Source of the DNA: DASSJF01 sp035280345
Lineage (GTDB): Bacteria; Sysuimicrobiota; Sysuimicrobiia; Sysuimicrobiales; Segetimicrobiaceae
NCBI GenBank assembly: GCA_035280345.1
Contig: DATEGA010000178.1
Coordinates: 1 to 6,008 of the forward strand
DNA length: 6,008 bases
Direction: 5' to 3'
The translations under genes and the position numbers were made by a program. The notes beneath the pieces are model-generated. The model had not been told where the DNA came from. It saw only the letters and a program-made list of their open reading frames with translations, and did no database searches. The first letter of the stretch is position 1, and each line of letters begins with the position of its first letter. This document shows positions 1 through 6,008 of the stretch, one piece after another.

Positions 1-20
1 GACGCCGTTCTGACGGCGTC
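1..20. repeat. Perfect 8-bp inverted repeat with 4-nt loop
   Basis: GACGCCGT (1-8) is followed by TCTG (9-12) and then ACGGCGTC (13-20), the exact reverse complement of the left arm. The RNA would fold into a stable GC-rich hairpin. No T-tract follows (next bases are GGCCGCAC), so it is not a classical intrinsic terminator on the + strand. It sits just ahead of recX, where a hairpin between an upstream gene (recA is often next to recX) and recX could attenuate read-through. That role is inference. The repeat touches the window edge, so the stem may continue upstream. Confidence 0.4.
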
Positions 21-77
21 GGCCGCACGGCATCGGAGCGGCCCCTGCGTGACGGCGGTGAGCCTGCGCGGATCGTT

Positions 78-716
78 TTGGTTCGAGCGGGCGGCGACGA
101 GGTTCGGGTCGTCGTACTGGGTGACGGACGCCGGCTGCGCGTAGACGCCGAGGACTTCGCGCGCTTCGCACTGGAGGCCGGCCTGACATTAGCCCCCGCG
201 ACCCTCGAGCACCTCGAGCGCCGGGACGCCTACCGGCGGGCGCGCGAGACGGCGCTCCGCCTACTCGGTACACGTGCCCGCACTATCGCCGATCTGCGCG
301 CCCGTCTGCGACGCTTGGACGTGACACCGGAGACGGCCGCGTCCGTCGTCGACGACCTGACGGCCGACGGTTATCTCGACGATCTCGAGTTCGCCCGAAC
401 ATGGGTGCGCGCCCGCCTCGCGATTCGCGCCTACGGCGCGCTGCGGTTGCGCTCCGAACTACGGGAAAAAGGCGTGGCGATATCGTTCATCGAGCAGGCG
501 ATCCGCGAGGTGTACGGCGAAGAAGATGCGGCGGTCGCGGAAGAACGGCGCGCGCGGGATCTCGCGGAGCGCCGGCTCCGCGGCTATGCACGTCTCGACT
601 GGGAGGTCAGGGTCCGGCGTCTGGCCGGCTTTCTCCAGCGCCGGGGATTCGCCGCACCAACGATCGCACGCGTTCTTCGGACGGTGCAACGGAGCCGTGA
701 AAGCTCGGATGCGTAG
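78..716 (+). CDS. recX: RecX, regulator of RecA recombinase
   Basis: RecX family proteins bind the RecA-ssDNA filament in the cytoplasm and limit or remodel RecA activity. From the TTG at 78 the protein has 212 residues, a normal RecX length. It shows the family's beta-rich N-terminal stretch (about 8-35) and then tandem three-helix repeats: the first runs from A51 through the RARTIADLRARL region to GYLDDLEFARTWVRAR (98-113), the second has LRSELREKGV (124-133), and the third has RLAGFLQRRGF (181-191). The GYLDD.EFA and L..KGV signatures are diagnostic. The start is uncertain. The frame is open to base 3 and TTG 78 has no good Shine-Dalgarno. The residues before it (ARIV) look like the expected first beta strand, so a CTG at 45 preceded by GGAG (35-38) or a start outside the window is possible. 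The 3' end overlaps the helicase gene by 8 bases. Family assignment is secure; the N-terminus is not. Confidence 0.9.
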   Translation: MVRAGGDEVRVVVLGDGRRLRVDAEDFARFALEAGLTLAPATLEHLERRDAYRRARETALRLLGTRARTIADLRARLRRLDVTPETAASVVDDLTADGYLDDLEFARTWVRARLAIRAYGALRLRSELREKGVAISFIEQAIREVYGEEDAAVAEERRARDLAERRLRGYARLDWEVRVRRLAGFLQRRGFAAPTIARVLRTVQRSRESSDA

Positions 717-3700
717 CGGGCGCGAGACGCGGCCCGCGCCCCCCGGCGCGGACACGGATCAGCTTCGCCTCGGCCTCTCCGACGGGGACCCAGCCGCACC
801 CGGCGGCACAGGGACGCTCCTGGACGCCGGCCCCGCCGTCGATGTGTCCGACACCAAACCAGCGTCGCGGGCGGACGAGATTCTCGCCGGCCTGACGGAC
901 GAGCAGCGGAGCGCCGTGACGCACGCGGCCGGGCCGCTCCTGATTGTCGCCGGCGCCGGTACGGGCAAGACCGCGGTGATCACACGCCGCATCGCACACC
1001 TGATCGCGACCCGGGAAGCCCGGCCGAGCGAGATCCTGGCGCTCACCTTCACGGACCGCGCCGCGGCGGAGATGGAGGAACGGGTCGACCGCTTCGTCCC
1101 CTACGGCTACACCGACACCTGGATCAGCACGTTTCACGCTTTCGGCGACCGCGTGCTGCGCGAAAACGCGCTCCACCTCGGTCTCTCGCCGGACTTCCGG
1201 GTGTTAAGCCGCCCCGAGCAGGTGATCTTCGTGCGCGAGCGGTTGTTCCAGTTGCCGCTCGACTACTTCCGCCCGCTCGGTGATCCGACACGCCACGTCG
1301 ACGCTCTGATCACGCTGTGGAGCCGCGCGAAAGACGAAGACGTCACGCCCGACGACTACAACGCCTACGCCGAGCGCCTCGCCGCGGAGGCGGCGGCGCA
1401 GCCCGACAACCCGGCGCTCGGAGAGCAGGCGCGCCAGCAGCGCGAGCTCGCGGCCGTCTATCGGGCCTACCAGGCGATGCTTGCCGAGGCCGGCTGCGCC
1501 GACTTCGGTGACCTGATTGTGTTGACGCTACGCCTCCTGCGGGAGCACCCCTCGATCCGGGCGCAGTACCAGTCGCAGTTCCGGTACATTCTGGTCGACG
1601 AGTTTCAGGACACCAACTTCGCGCAGTTTGAGCTTGTGAAGCTGCTGGCGGGGGACCGGCGCAATCTCACCGTCGTGGCGGACGACGACCAGGCCATCTA
1701 CCGCTGGCGCGGTGCCTCGTACAGCAACATCTCGTACTTTACGGAGGCGTACCCGGACGCGCGGATGGTCGTGCTGACGCGCAACTTCCGTTCGACCCAG
1801 CTGATTCTCGACGCGGCGTACCGCCTGATCCGGCACAACGACCCGGACCGGCTCGAGGTGCGGCACGGGATCGACAAGCGGCTGCGTTCGGCGGCGGGGG
1901 AGCCGGGGCAGTTGCCGCGCCACCACCAGTTCGAGACACTCGCCGAAGAGGCCGACGACGTCGCGGGCCGGATCGAGGATGCCGTGCGCACCGGCCGCTG
2001 GCGGTACCGCGACATCGCGATCCTGGTGCGGTCGAACCGGGACGCCGATCCGTTCATGCGATCGCTCAATATGCGCGGCATCCCGTTCACGTTCACCGGC
2101 ACCCGGGGCCTCTACGATCGCGAAGAGATCCGGTTCCTCACGGCGTTTCTGCGCGTGCTCGCGCACCCGAACGACAGCATGTCGCTGTACCTGCTGAGCG
2201 CCTCGCCGTTCTACGACGTCCCGCCGGCCGATCTCGCCCTCTGTACGAGCTACGGTCAGCGGCGCAACCGCTCGCTCAACCAGATCTACCGCATGCTGCC
2301 GCGCCTCGGCGAACTCGAGGTCTCGGCCCCCGGCCGGGCCGTGATCGCCCGGATCGTCGACGATCTCGACGAGATGGGGCGGCTCGCGGCCAAGATGAAG
2401 ACCGGCCGCGTGCTGTACGAATATGCGGTCTCGCGCACCGGTTACGTGCAGCGGCTCGCAGCCTCGGAGGAGCCCGGCGACGCGCACAAGGTCGCCAACA
2501 TCGCGCGGTTCTTCAACCTCGTCGGCCGCTACGGCGACACTGCCAAGGTTGACCGCGTGCCCGCGTTCGTCGAATACCTGGAACTCCTGATCGAGGCCGG
2601 CGACGACCCGGCGACGGCGGAGTCGGATGCGGACACCGACGCCGTACGCGTGCTCACCATCCACAAGGCGAAGGGGCTCGAGTTTCCGGTCGTTTTCCTC
2701 GTCAGTCTGGTCGCCGACAAGTTTCCGTCGCGGGCGCGCCGCGAGCCGCTCGCACTGCCGGACGCACTGATGCGGGATATCTTGCCGTCCGGCGATTTCC
2801 ACGTCCAGGAAGAGCGCCGGCTATGCTACGTCGGCATGACGCGGGCGTGCCGGGAATTGTACCTGACCGGCGCCTGGGACTACGGCGGCGTGCGGCGGCG
2901 CAAGGCCAGCCGCTTCGTGCTGGAGGCGCTCGACCTGCCCCGGATCGAGCCGGCCGCCGCGCCGGTCTCGCCCGCGCAGGCGGTGGAGCGGTACGCACCG
3001 CCCCCCGAGCCGGCGGAGGGCCCGATCGTGCTGCTGCCGCCGTCGGACGACCCGGTGCCGCTGTCCTTCCGCCAGGTCGACGACTACACGACCTGTCCGT
3101 ACAAGTACCGCTACATCCACGTGCTGCGCGTGCCGATCCTGCGCGATCACCGCATTGCTTACGGCGCAGCCCTGCACGAGGCGGTGCAGGAGTACAACCG
3201 GCGGCGGGCGCGGCGGCAGCCCGTCACGGCGGACGATCTCGTGGCCACGCTCGAGCGAGCGTGGATCAGCGAAGGCTTTCTCAGCCGCGAGCACGAGGAC
3301 CGGCGCCTGGAGGAAGGCCGCGCGGTGCTGCGCCGCTTCTTCGCCTATCAGGAGACAAGCGGGACCGTGCCGACCTTCGTCGAGCGGGAGTTCCGGTTTC
3401 GCTCCGGCGGCGCGTACGTGCGCGGCCGCTGGGACCGCGTGGACATCCGCGGCGACGAGGTCGTGGTCATCGACTTCAAGAGCACCGACGTGCGGACACA
3501 CGAGGACGCCGACCGGCGGACCCGTGACAGCGAGCAACTGGCGATCTACTCACTCGCCTACCAGGAAGTCCTCGGCCGCCTCCCCGACCGCGTCGAATTG
3601 CACTTCCTCGGCCGCGAGGTCATGGTGGGGCGCGCGCACAAAGACGCCGACGACGTCGCGGAGGCACGCGAGATGATCGAGCGGGCGGCGGCCGGCATCC

Positions 3701-3792
3701 GCGCACGCCAGTTTCCGGCGACGCCCGACGCCTACCGGGCGTGTCCGTACTGCGCCTTCAATCAAATCTGCCCGTTCACCGCGGCGGAATGA
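709..3792 (+). CDS. UvrD/AdnB-type ATP-dependent helicase fused to Fe-S PD-(D/E)XK nuclease
   Basis: A predicted ATP-driven 3'-5' DNA translocase with a C-terminal single-strand nuclease, for resecting double-strand-break ends. From ATG 709 it has 1027 residues, close to mycobacterial AdnA/AdnB. Superfamily 1A motifs are all present: Q motif LTDEQR (62-67), Walker A AGAGTGKT (81-88), Ia LTFTDRAA (112-119), STFHAF (140-145), Walker B VDEFQDT (296-302), III DDDQAIYRWRGA (325-336), IV RNFRST (358-363), V TIHKAKGLEF (650-659), VI VGMTRA (708-713). A Pro/Ala-rich linker (about 744-783) leads to a RecB-family nuclease: H823, D909 in GRWDRVD, D922 and K924 in VIDFKS, QLAIY (943-947). C796, C1012, C1015 and C1021 fit the AddB/Cas4 iron-sulfur staple. 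The first ~55 residues look disordered and carry a QLxLxL motif. ATG 709 was chosen because it gives an 8-base overlap with recX; GTG 697 is an alternative, and an in-frame extension to 526 lies wholly within recX and is unlikely. No AddA-like partner is seen, so it may act alone, as a homodimer, or with a subunit encoded elsewhere. Confidence 0.93.
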   Translation: MRSGRETRPAPPGADTDQLRLGLSDGDPAAPGGTGTLLDAGPAVDVSDTKPASRADEILAGLTDEQRSAVTHAAGPLLIVAGAGTGKTAVITRRIAHLIATREARPSEILALTFTDRAAAEMEERVDRFVPYGYTDTWISTFHAFGDRVLRENALHLGLSPDFRVLSRPEQVIFVRERLFQLPLDYFRPLGDPTRHVDALITLWSRAKDEDVTPDDYNAYAERLAAEAAAQPDNPALGEQARQQRELAAVYRAYQAMLAEAGCADFGDLIVLTLRLLREHPSIRAQYQSQFRYILVDEFQDTNFAQFELVKLLAGDRRNLTVVADDDQAIYRWRGASYSNISYFTEAYPDARMVVLTRNFRSTQLILDAAYRLIRHNDPDRLEVRHGIDKRLRSAAGEPGQLPRHHQFETLAEEADDVAGRIEDAVRTGRWRYRDIAILVRSNRDADPFMRSLNMRGIPFTFTGTRGLYDREEIRFLTAFLRVLAHPNDSMSLYLLSASPFYDVPPADLALCTSYGQRRNRSLNQIYRMLPRLGELEVSAPGRAVIARIVDDLDEMGRLAAKMKTGRVLYEYAVSRTGYVQRLAASEEPGDAHKVANIARFFNLVGRYGDTAKVDRVPAFVEYLELLIEAGDDPATAESDADTDAVRVLTIHKAKGLEFPVVFLVSLVADKFPSRARREPLALPDALMRDILPSGDFHVQEERRLCYVGMTRACRELYLTGAWDYGGVRRRKASRFVLEALDLPRIEPAAAPVSPAQAVERYAPPPEPAEGPIVLLPPSDDPVPLSFRQVDDYTTCPYKYRYIHVLRVPILRDHRIAYGAALHEAVQEYNRRRARRQPVTADDLVATLERAWISEGFLSREHEDRRLEEGRAVLRRFFAYQETSGTVPTFVEREFRFRSGGAYVRGRWDRVDIRGDEVVVIDFKSTDVRTHEDADRRTRDSEQLAIYSLAYQEVLGRLPDRVELHFLGREVMVGRAHKDADDVAEAREMIERAAAGIRARQFPATPDAYRACPYCAFNQICPFTAAE
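760..777 (+). other. Putative beta-clamp-binding hexapeptide in helicase N-terminal tail
   Basis: Residues 18-23 of the helicase read QLRLGL. This fits the QLxLxL hexapeptide form of the bacterial sliding-clamp (DnaN) binding motif, known for example from Hda (QLSLPL). It lies in a Pro/Gly/Asp-rich tail of about 55 residues ahead of the motor domain, the sort of flexible position where such motifs occur. The match is short and could be chance; clamp binding is inferred. Confidence 0.35.
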
Positions 3793-4919
3793 CCCTGCGC
3801 CTGCTGCACACTTCGGACGTCCACCTCGGCGCGACATTCAAGGTCCTCGGCGACCGTGGACCGGACCACCGCCGGCAGCTCCGCGAAACGCTGACCCGCG
3901 TTGTCGATCTGGCGGTCGCGGAGCGGGTCGACGCGGTTCTGGTCGCCGGCGACCTCTTCGACTCCGTCGCCGCCGCGCGCGTGCACGCGCCGTTCGCCGC
4001 GGAGCAGTTCGGCCGGCTGGGGCAGGCGGGGATCCCCGTGTGCGCGATCGCCGGCAACCACGATCCGCTCGGCGAGGGCAGTGCGGGAGTGTGGACCGAA
4101 CTCGAGCGCCGATGTCCCGGCCTGACCGTGTTCGGGCAGCAGCTCGGCGAGCGCGTGCTTGCCGACCGCGATCTCACGGTCGTGGGCCGCTCGGCGCCGC
4201 GGCGCCTCTCCGCGGAAAGTCCGCTCGCGGGGCTGCCGGTCCGGCGGCAGACGCACTACCAGGTCGCGCTCGCCCACGGCAGCGTGGAGCGGCCCGACTT
4301 CGAGGCGCAGTTCACGATGATCACGCCGCGCGAGATCGCGGCCAGTGGGGTCGACTACCTCGCGCTGGGCGACTGGCATTCCGCGCAGGACGTCTCCGCG
4401 GGCGGCGTGGCCGCATGGTACAGTGGCGCGCCGGAGATGATCGACCTTGACGAGGGCGAGTCGGGCCACGTGCTGCTGGTCACGATCCCGGAGGCGGGCC
4501 GTGCCGAGGTCGAGCGCCGCCGGGTGGGCCGCCGCCGCAGCGAGCGCCTCACGGTCGATGTCGCGACGGCCGGCGACGCCGAGGTGATCGCCCGGCGCAT
4601 CCGCGAGCACGCCGATGCCGATCTCGCCCTGCGCCTCGTGCTGACAGGCCTCGGCGGCCTCGATACCCGCGTGCTGGCAGAGCGGCTGCGTGAGGAACTG
4701 GGCCCGCTATTCTTCCGGTTCGACCTGCGCGACGAATCGCGGCTGCGGCCCGATGTCGCGGATCCGGGTCAGTATCCCGAGCATACGGTGATCGGACGGT
4801 TTGTGCGCGAGATGCGCGAGCAGATCGGATCACGCGAGGGCGACGACCGCGCGATCGCCGAAGAGGCGCTCGCCTACGGCGTGGCGCTCCTCCAGGGCTC
4901 GATGGAGCTGTCCGGATGA
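3789..4919 (+). CDS. Mre11/SbcD/YhaO-family metallophosphoesterase (DNA repair exonuclease)
   Basis: Predicted Mn-dependent nuclease subunit of an SbcCD/Mre11-Rad50-type complex that trims blocked or hairpin DNA ends. The 376-residue protein (SbcD and YhaO are about 400) has the phosphoesterase motifs in order: SDVHLG (9-14, ligands D10 and H12), GDLFD (54-58, ligand D55), GNHD (89-92, N90 and H91), AHG (162-164, H163) and GDWH (194-197), followed by WYSGAPE, where the family usually has a similar substrate-side loop. Canonical Mre11/SbcD has GHxH at the GDWH position, so the first of the two metal-binding His is replaced by Asp 195. The C-terminal third (about 240-376) should be the capping and Rad50-binding region. 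ATG 3789 was chosen because it overlaps the helicase stop as ATGA and falls exactly at the conserved LLHTSDVHLG strand; the 16 extra in-frame codons from 3741 lie inside the nuclease Cys motif. There is no strong ribosome site, so translation probably depends on coupling. Symbol left blank because SbcD and YhaO cannot be separated confidently, though the ATPase partner favours YhaO. Confidence 0.9.
   Translation: MTLRLLHTSDVHLGATFKVLGDRGPDHRRQLRETLTRVVDLAVAERVDAVLVAGDLFDSVAAARVHAPFAAEQFGRLGQAGIPVCAIAGNHDPLGEGSAGVWTELERRCPGLTVFGQQLGERVLADRDLTVVGRSAPRRLSAESPLAGLPVRRQTHYQVALAHGSVERPDFEAQFTMITPREIAASGVDYLALGDWHSAQDVSAGGVAAWYSGAPEMIDLDEGESGHVLLVTIPEAGRAEVERRRVGRRRSERLTVDVATAGDAEVIARRIREHADADLALRLVLTGLGGLDTRVLAERLREELGPLFFRFDLRDESRLRPDVADPGQYPEHTVIGRFVREMREQIGSREGDDRAIAEEALAYGVALLQGSMELSG
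4904..4907 (+). promoter_or_regulatory. Shine-Dalgarno GGAG for the ATPase gene
   Basis: GGAG ends 8 bases before the ATG at 4916, inside the last codons of the Mre11-like gene. It is the best-placed ribosome site at any of the start codons in the window. It supports starting the ATPase at 4916 and suggests that this gene can also initiate on its own as well as by coupling. Confidence 0.6.
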
Positions 4920-4926
4920 TCATCCG
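4913..4926. repeat. 14-bp perfect palindrome at the nuclease/ATPase gene junction
   Basis: CGGATGATCATCCG equals its own reverse complement and is centred on the ATGATC that holds the TGA stop of one gene and the ATG start of the next. With no loop it would be a poor hairpin; it could be a dimeric protein-binding site or a coincidence of the coding sequence (Ser-Gly-stop and Met-Ile-Ile-Arg). A palindrome this long is roughly a once-per-window event by chance, so no function is claimed. Confidence 0.25.
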
Positions 4927-6008
4927 CCGCGTTCGGGTGCAGGCGTTCCGCCGTCTGGGGGACGAGGAGTTCGTCTTTACGCCCGGCCTCAACGTCGTGC
5001 GCGGCCGCAACGACGCGGGCAAGTCGACGTTGCACCTCGCGTTCTCCGCCGCGCTGTACCCCGTGCACCCGTCCGAGGCGAAGTCGTACCGGCCCTGGGG
5101 CGAGGCGGACGGCGAGGTCACGTTGGAGTTCGAGGCCGACGGCTGCCGCTACGAACTGCGCAAAGACTTCGATTCCCGGAAGACCATGCTGCGCGCCGGC
5201 GGCGGCGAGTGGGAGACTTCCAAGGACGTGGCGTCCCGCGTCGGCGCGCTGCTCGGCTTCGAGAGTCTCGCGCTCTTCCAGGCGACGGCCCACATCGGGC
5301 AGTGGCAGCTCGACGAGGTCCAGAATGAATGTCGTGAGATCGGGGCGCATCTCTCGCGGATCGTGACCGGCACCGACGGTGACGCGGTGCGCGTGCTGAA
5401 GTCCATCGGCGAATGGATCCGGCGGCAGGAGGTCGGCCTGCGCGGCCGCCCGGCCTCGGCGCCGGGACCGCTCAAGCGCGGGCAGGACCGGCTAAAGACG
5501 CTGGCCGACGACCGGCAGCGCCTCGCCGCGGAGGTCAAGGAGATCGAAGGGGCCGCCGCCGAGCGCGAACAGCGCGCGGCCCGGATCGGCGAGTTCGACG
5601 CGGCCGTCGCCGAGGACGAGGCGTTGCTCGCGGCCAACCGGCGGCTCCTGGAGCTCGATCGCCGATGGGACGAGGTTGGCTGCCGCGCCGCCGATCTGGC
5701 GGCCCGCCTGGAGCGGATTGACGCCGCCGCGCGCGATCTCGCTTCCGCCGAACAGAACCCGGCGCTGCGCCTTCAAGAGATTCCGGACGAGACGATGGGC
5801 GCGCTTCAGCAGGCTGCCGCTAGGGCGGAAATCTTGGCCCAGCAGGTCGCGCAGGCGGAGGCAGCGGCCGCGGGCCCTGCCGCACCCGTGCCCGACGGAC
5901 CGCGCCGTCCTGTTGGGGTGGTTCGCGGGGCCTGGGCGCTCGCCGGATTGGCCGGTGTCGCCGGCGCGGCATTGCTCGCAGCGCATCAGCAGGCGGCGGG
6001 TGCGATCG
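4916..6008 (+). CDS. Rad50/SbcC/YhaN-like AAA ATPase, N-terminal part (truncated by window end)
   Basis: Predicted SMC-like ATPase partner of the adjacent Mre11-like nuclease. The window holds the first 364 residues, with the frame open at 6008. The N-terminal half-ATPase is clear: the RRVRVQAFRRL strand (4-14), Walker A GRNDAGKST (30-38), and a likely Q-loop Gln at 129 in LFQATAHIGQW, at the place of the family's VRQGE region. From about 186 to 318 the sequence is Ala/Glu/Arg/Leu-rich and suited to a coiled coil. It then breaks into a Pro-rich linker (320-332) and a hydrophobic stretch (339-356). No CxxC zinc hook is visible, but it could lie downstream. The early end of the coil and the hydrophobic segment resemble B. 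subtilis YhaN, a membrane-associated SbcC-like ATPase paired with YhaO, more than E. coli SbcC. The start ATG 4916 overlaps the nuclease stop as ATGA and has GGAG 8 bases upstream. Signature motif, Walker B and D-loop should lie beyond the window. Confidence 0.88.
   Translation, partial: MIIRRVRVQAFRRLGDEEFVFTPGLNVVRGRNDAGKSTLHLAFSAALYPVHPSEAKSYRPWGEADGEVTLEFEADGCRYELRKDFDSRKTMLRAGGGEWETSKDVASRVGALLGFESLALFQATAHIGQWQLDEVQNECREIGAHLSRIVTGTDGDAVRVLKSIGEWIRRQEVGLRGRPASAPGPLKRGQDRLKTLADDRQRLAAEVKEIEGAAAEREQRAARIGEFDAAVAEDEALLAANRRLLELDRRWDEVGCRAADLAARLERIDAAARDLASAEQNPALRLQEIPDETMGALQQAAARAEILAQQVAQAEAAAAGPAAPVPDGPRRPVGVVRGAWALAGLAGVAGAALLAAHQQAAGAI
5930..5983 (+). other. Possible transmembrane segment in the Rad50-like ATPase
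   Basis: Residues 339-356 of the ATPase (AWALAGLAGVAGAALLAA) have no charged or strongly polar residue, are preceded by Arg residues at 330, 331 and 337, and follow a Pro-rich linker. This pattern fits a membrane helix with its N-terminal side in the cytoplasm. A second helix returning to the cytoplasm would be expected just past the window end. The segment is rich in Ala and Gly, so a soluble helix cannot be excluded. Confidence 0.5.

Noticed and set aside
203..219. Direct repeat CCTCGAGC at 203-210 and 212-219
   Set aside because: Two short copies encoding LEHLER within recX; explained by codon bias and repeated Leu-Glu, not a regulatory array.
396..409. LexA-box-like sequence CGAACATGGGTGCG
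   Set aside because: It has several mismatches to the CGAAC-N4-GTTCG consensus, including in the right half-site, and lies inside the recX coding region, not at a promoter.
526..708. N-terminal extension of the helicase to an ATG at 526
   Set aside because: The extra 61 codons lie entirely within recX in another frame and resemble no helicase N-terminus; ATG 709 gives the usual short operon overlap.
1528..2802. Long antisense open frame (424 codons) opposite the helicase gene
   Set aside because: It mirrors a strongly conserved SF1 helicase coding strand. High GC makes antisense stops rare, and the translation is Arg/Pro/Val/Asp-rich with no recognisable domain.
2821..3537. Open frames on both strands over the nuclease domain region (234-238 codons)
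   Set aside because: Both are shadows of the real frame, which carries the full PD-(D/E)XK motif set; their translations are low-complexity Ala/Arg/Gly-rich.
3762..4610. Antisense open frame opposite the Mre11-like gene
   Set aside because: No domain is recognisable, it lies over conserved metallophosphoesterase motifs on the other strand, and is expected from high GC.
4784..5328. Alternative + strand frame across the nuclease/ATPase junction
   Set aside because: Its translation is Arg/Ala/Pro-rich with no motif, whereas the chosen frames carry the nuclease C-terminus and the Walker A ATPase.

Overview
The window is a dense, high-GC stretch of bacterial DNA with strongly G/C-biased third codon positions. 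All four supportable genes lie on the + strand and overlap end to start: recX, a UvrD-type helicase fused to an Fe-S PD-(D/E)XK nuclease, a Mre11/SbcD-type nuclease, and the first part of a Rad50/SbcC/YhaN-type ATPase cut off by the window edge. The sequence alone does not fix the phylum. High GC, recX, and an AdnAB/AddAB-like motor-nuclease protein instead of classical RecBCD would suit an actinomycete-like, Chloroflexota-like or deep-branching candidate-phylum bacterium, and this placement is inference.

Layout. Bases 1-77 hold a short perfect hairpin (1-20) and the poorly defined start region of recX. Its reading frame is open back to the window edge, so the true start is unsettled. recX ends at 716. 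The helicase-nuclease starts at 709 inside the recX stop region (ATGcgTAG) and ends at 3792. The Mre11-like gene starts at 3789 in an ATGA overlap and ends at 4919. The ATPase gene starts at 4916 in a second ATGA overlap and is still open at 6008. There is no intergenic stretch over 300 bases, and no sign of RNA genes, CRISPR repeats or insertion sequences.

How the genes work together. The three large proteins are all DNA-end-processing enzymes. The helicase-nuclease should unwind and degrade duplex DNA from ends, like AddAB or AdnAB. The Mre11-like and Rad50-like pair should form an SbcCD/YhaON-type complex that opens hairpins or protein-blocked ends. RecX modulates the RecA filament loaded on the resulting single strand. 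The overlaps imply one polycistronic, translationally coupled unit for double-strand-break processing.

Points of most interest are: a single polypeptide that combines an intact motor with an AddB-style four-cysteine nuclease; a QLxLxL sliding-clamp-like motif in its N-terminal tail; an Asp in place of the first His of the Mre11 GHxH motif; and a hydrophobic segment after the first coiled-coil region of the ATPase, which suggests a membrane-anchored YhaN-like Rad50 rather than a zinc-hook SbcC. The window looks like an uncommon arrangement of known families, not a wholly new system.
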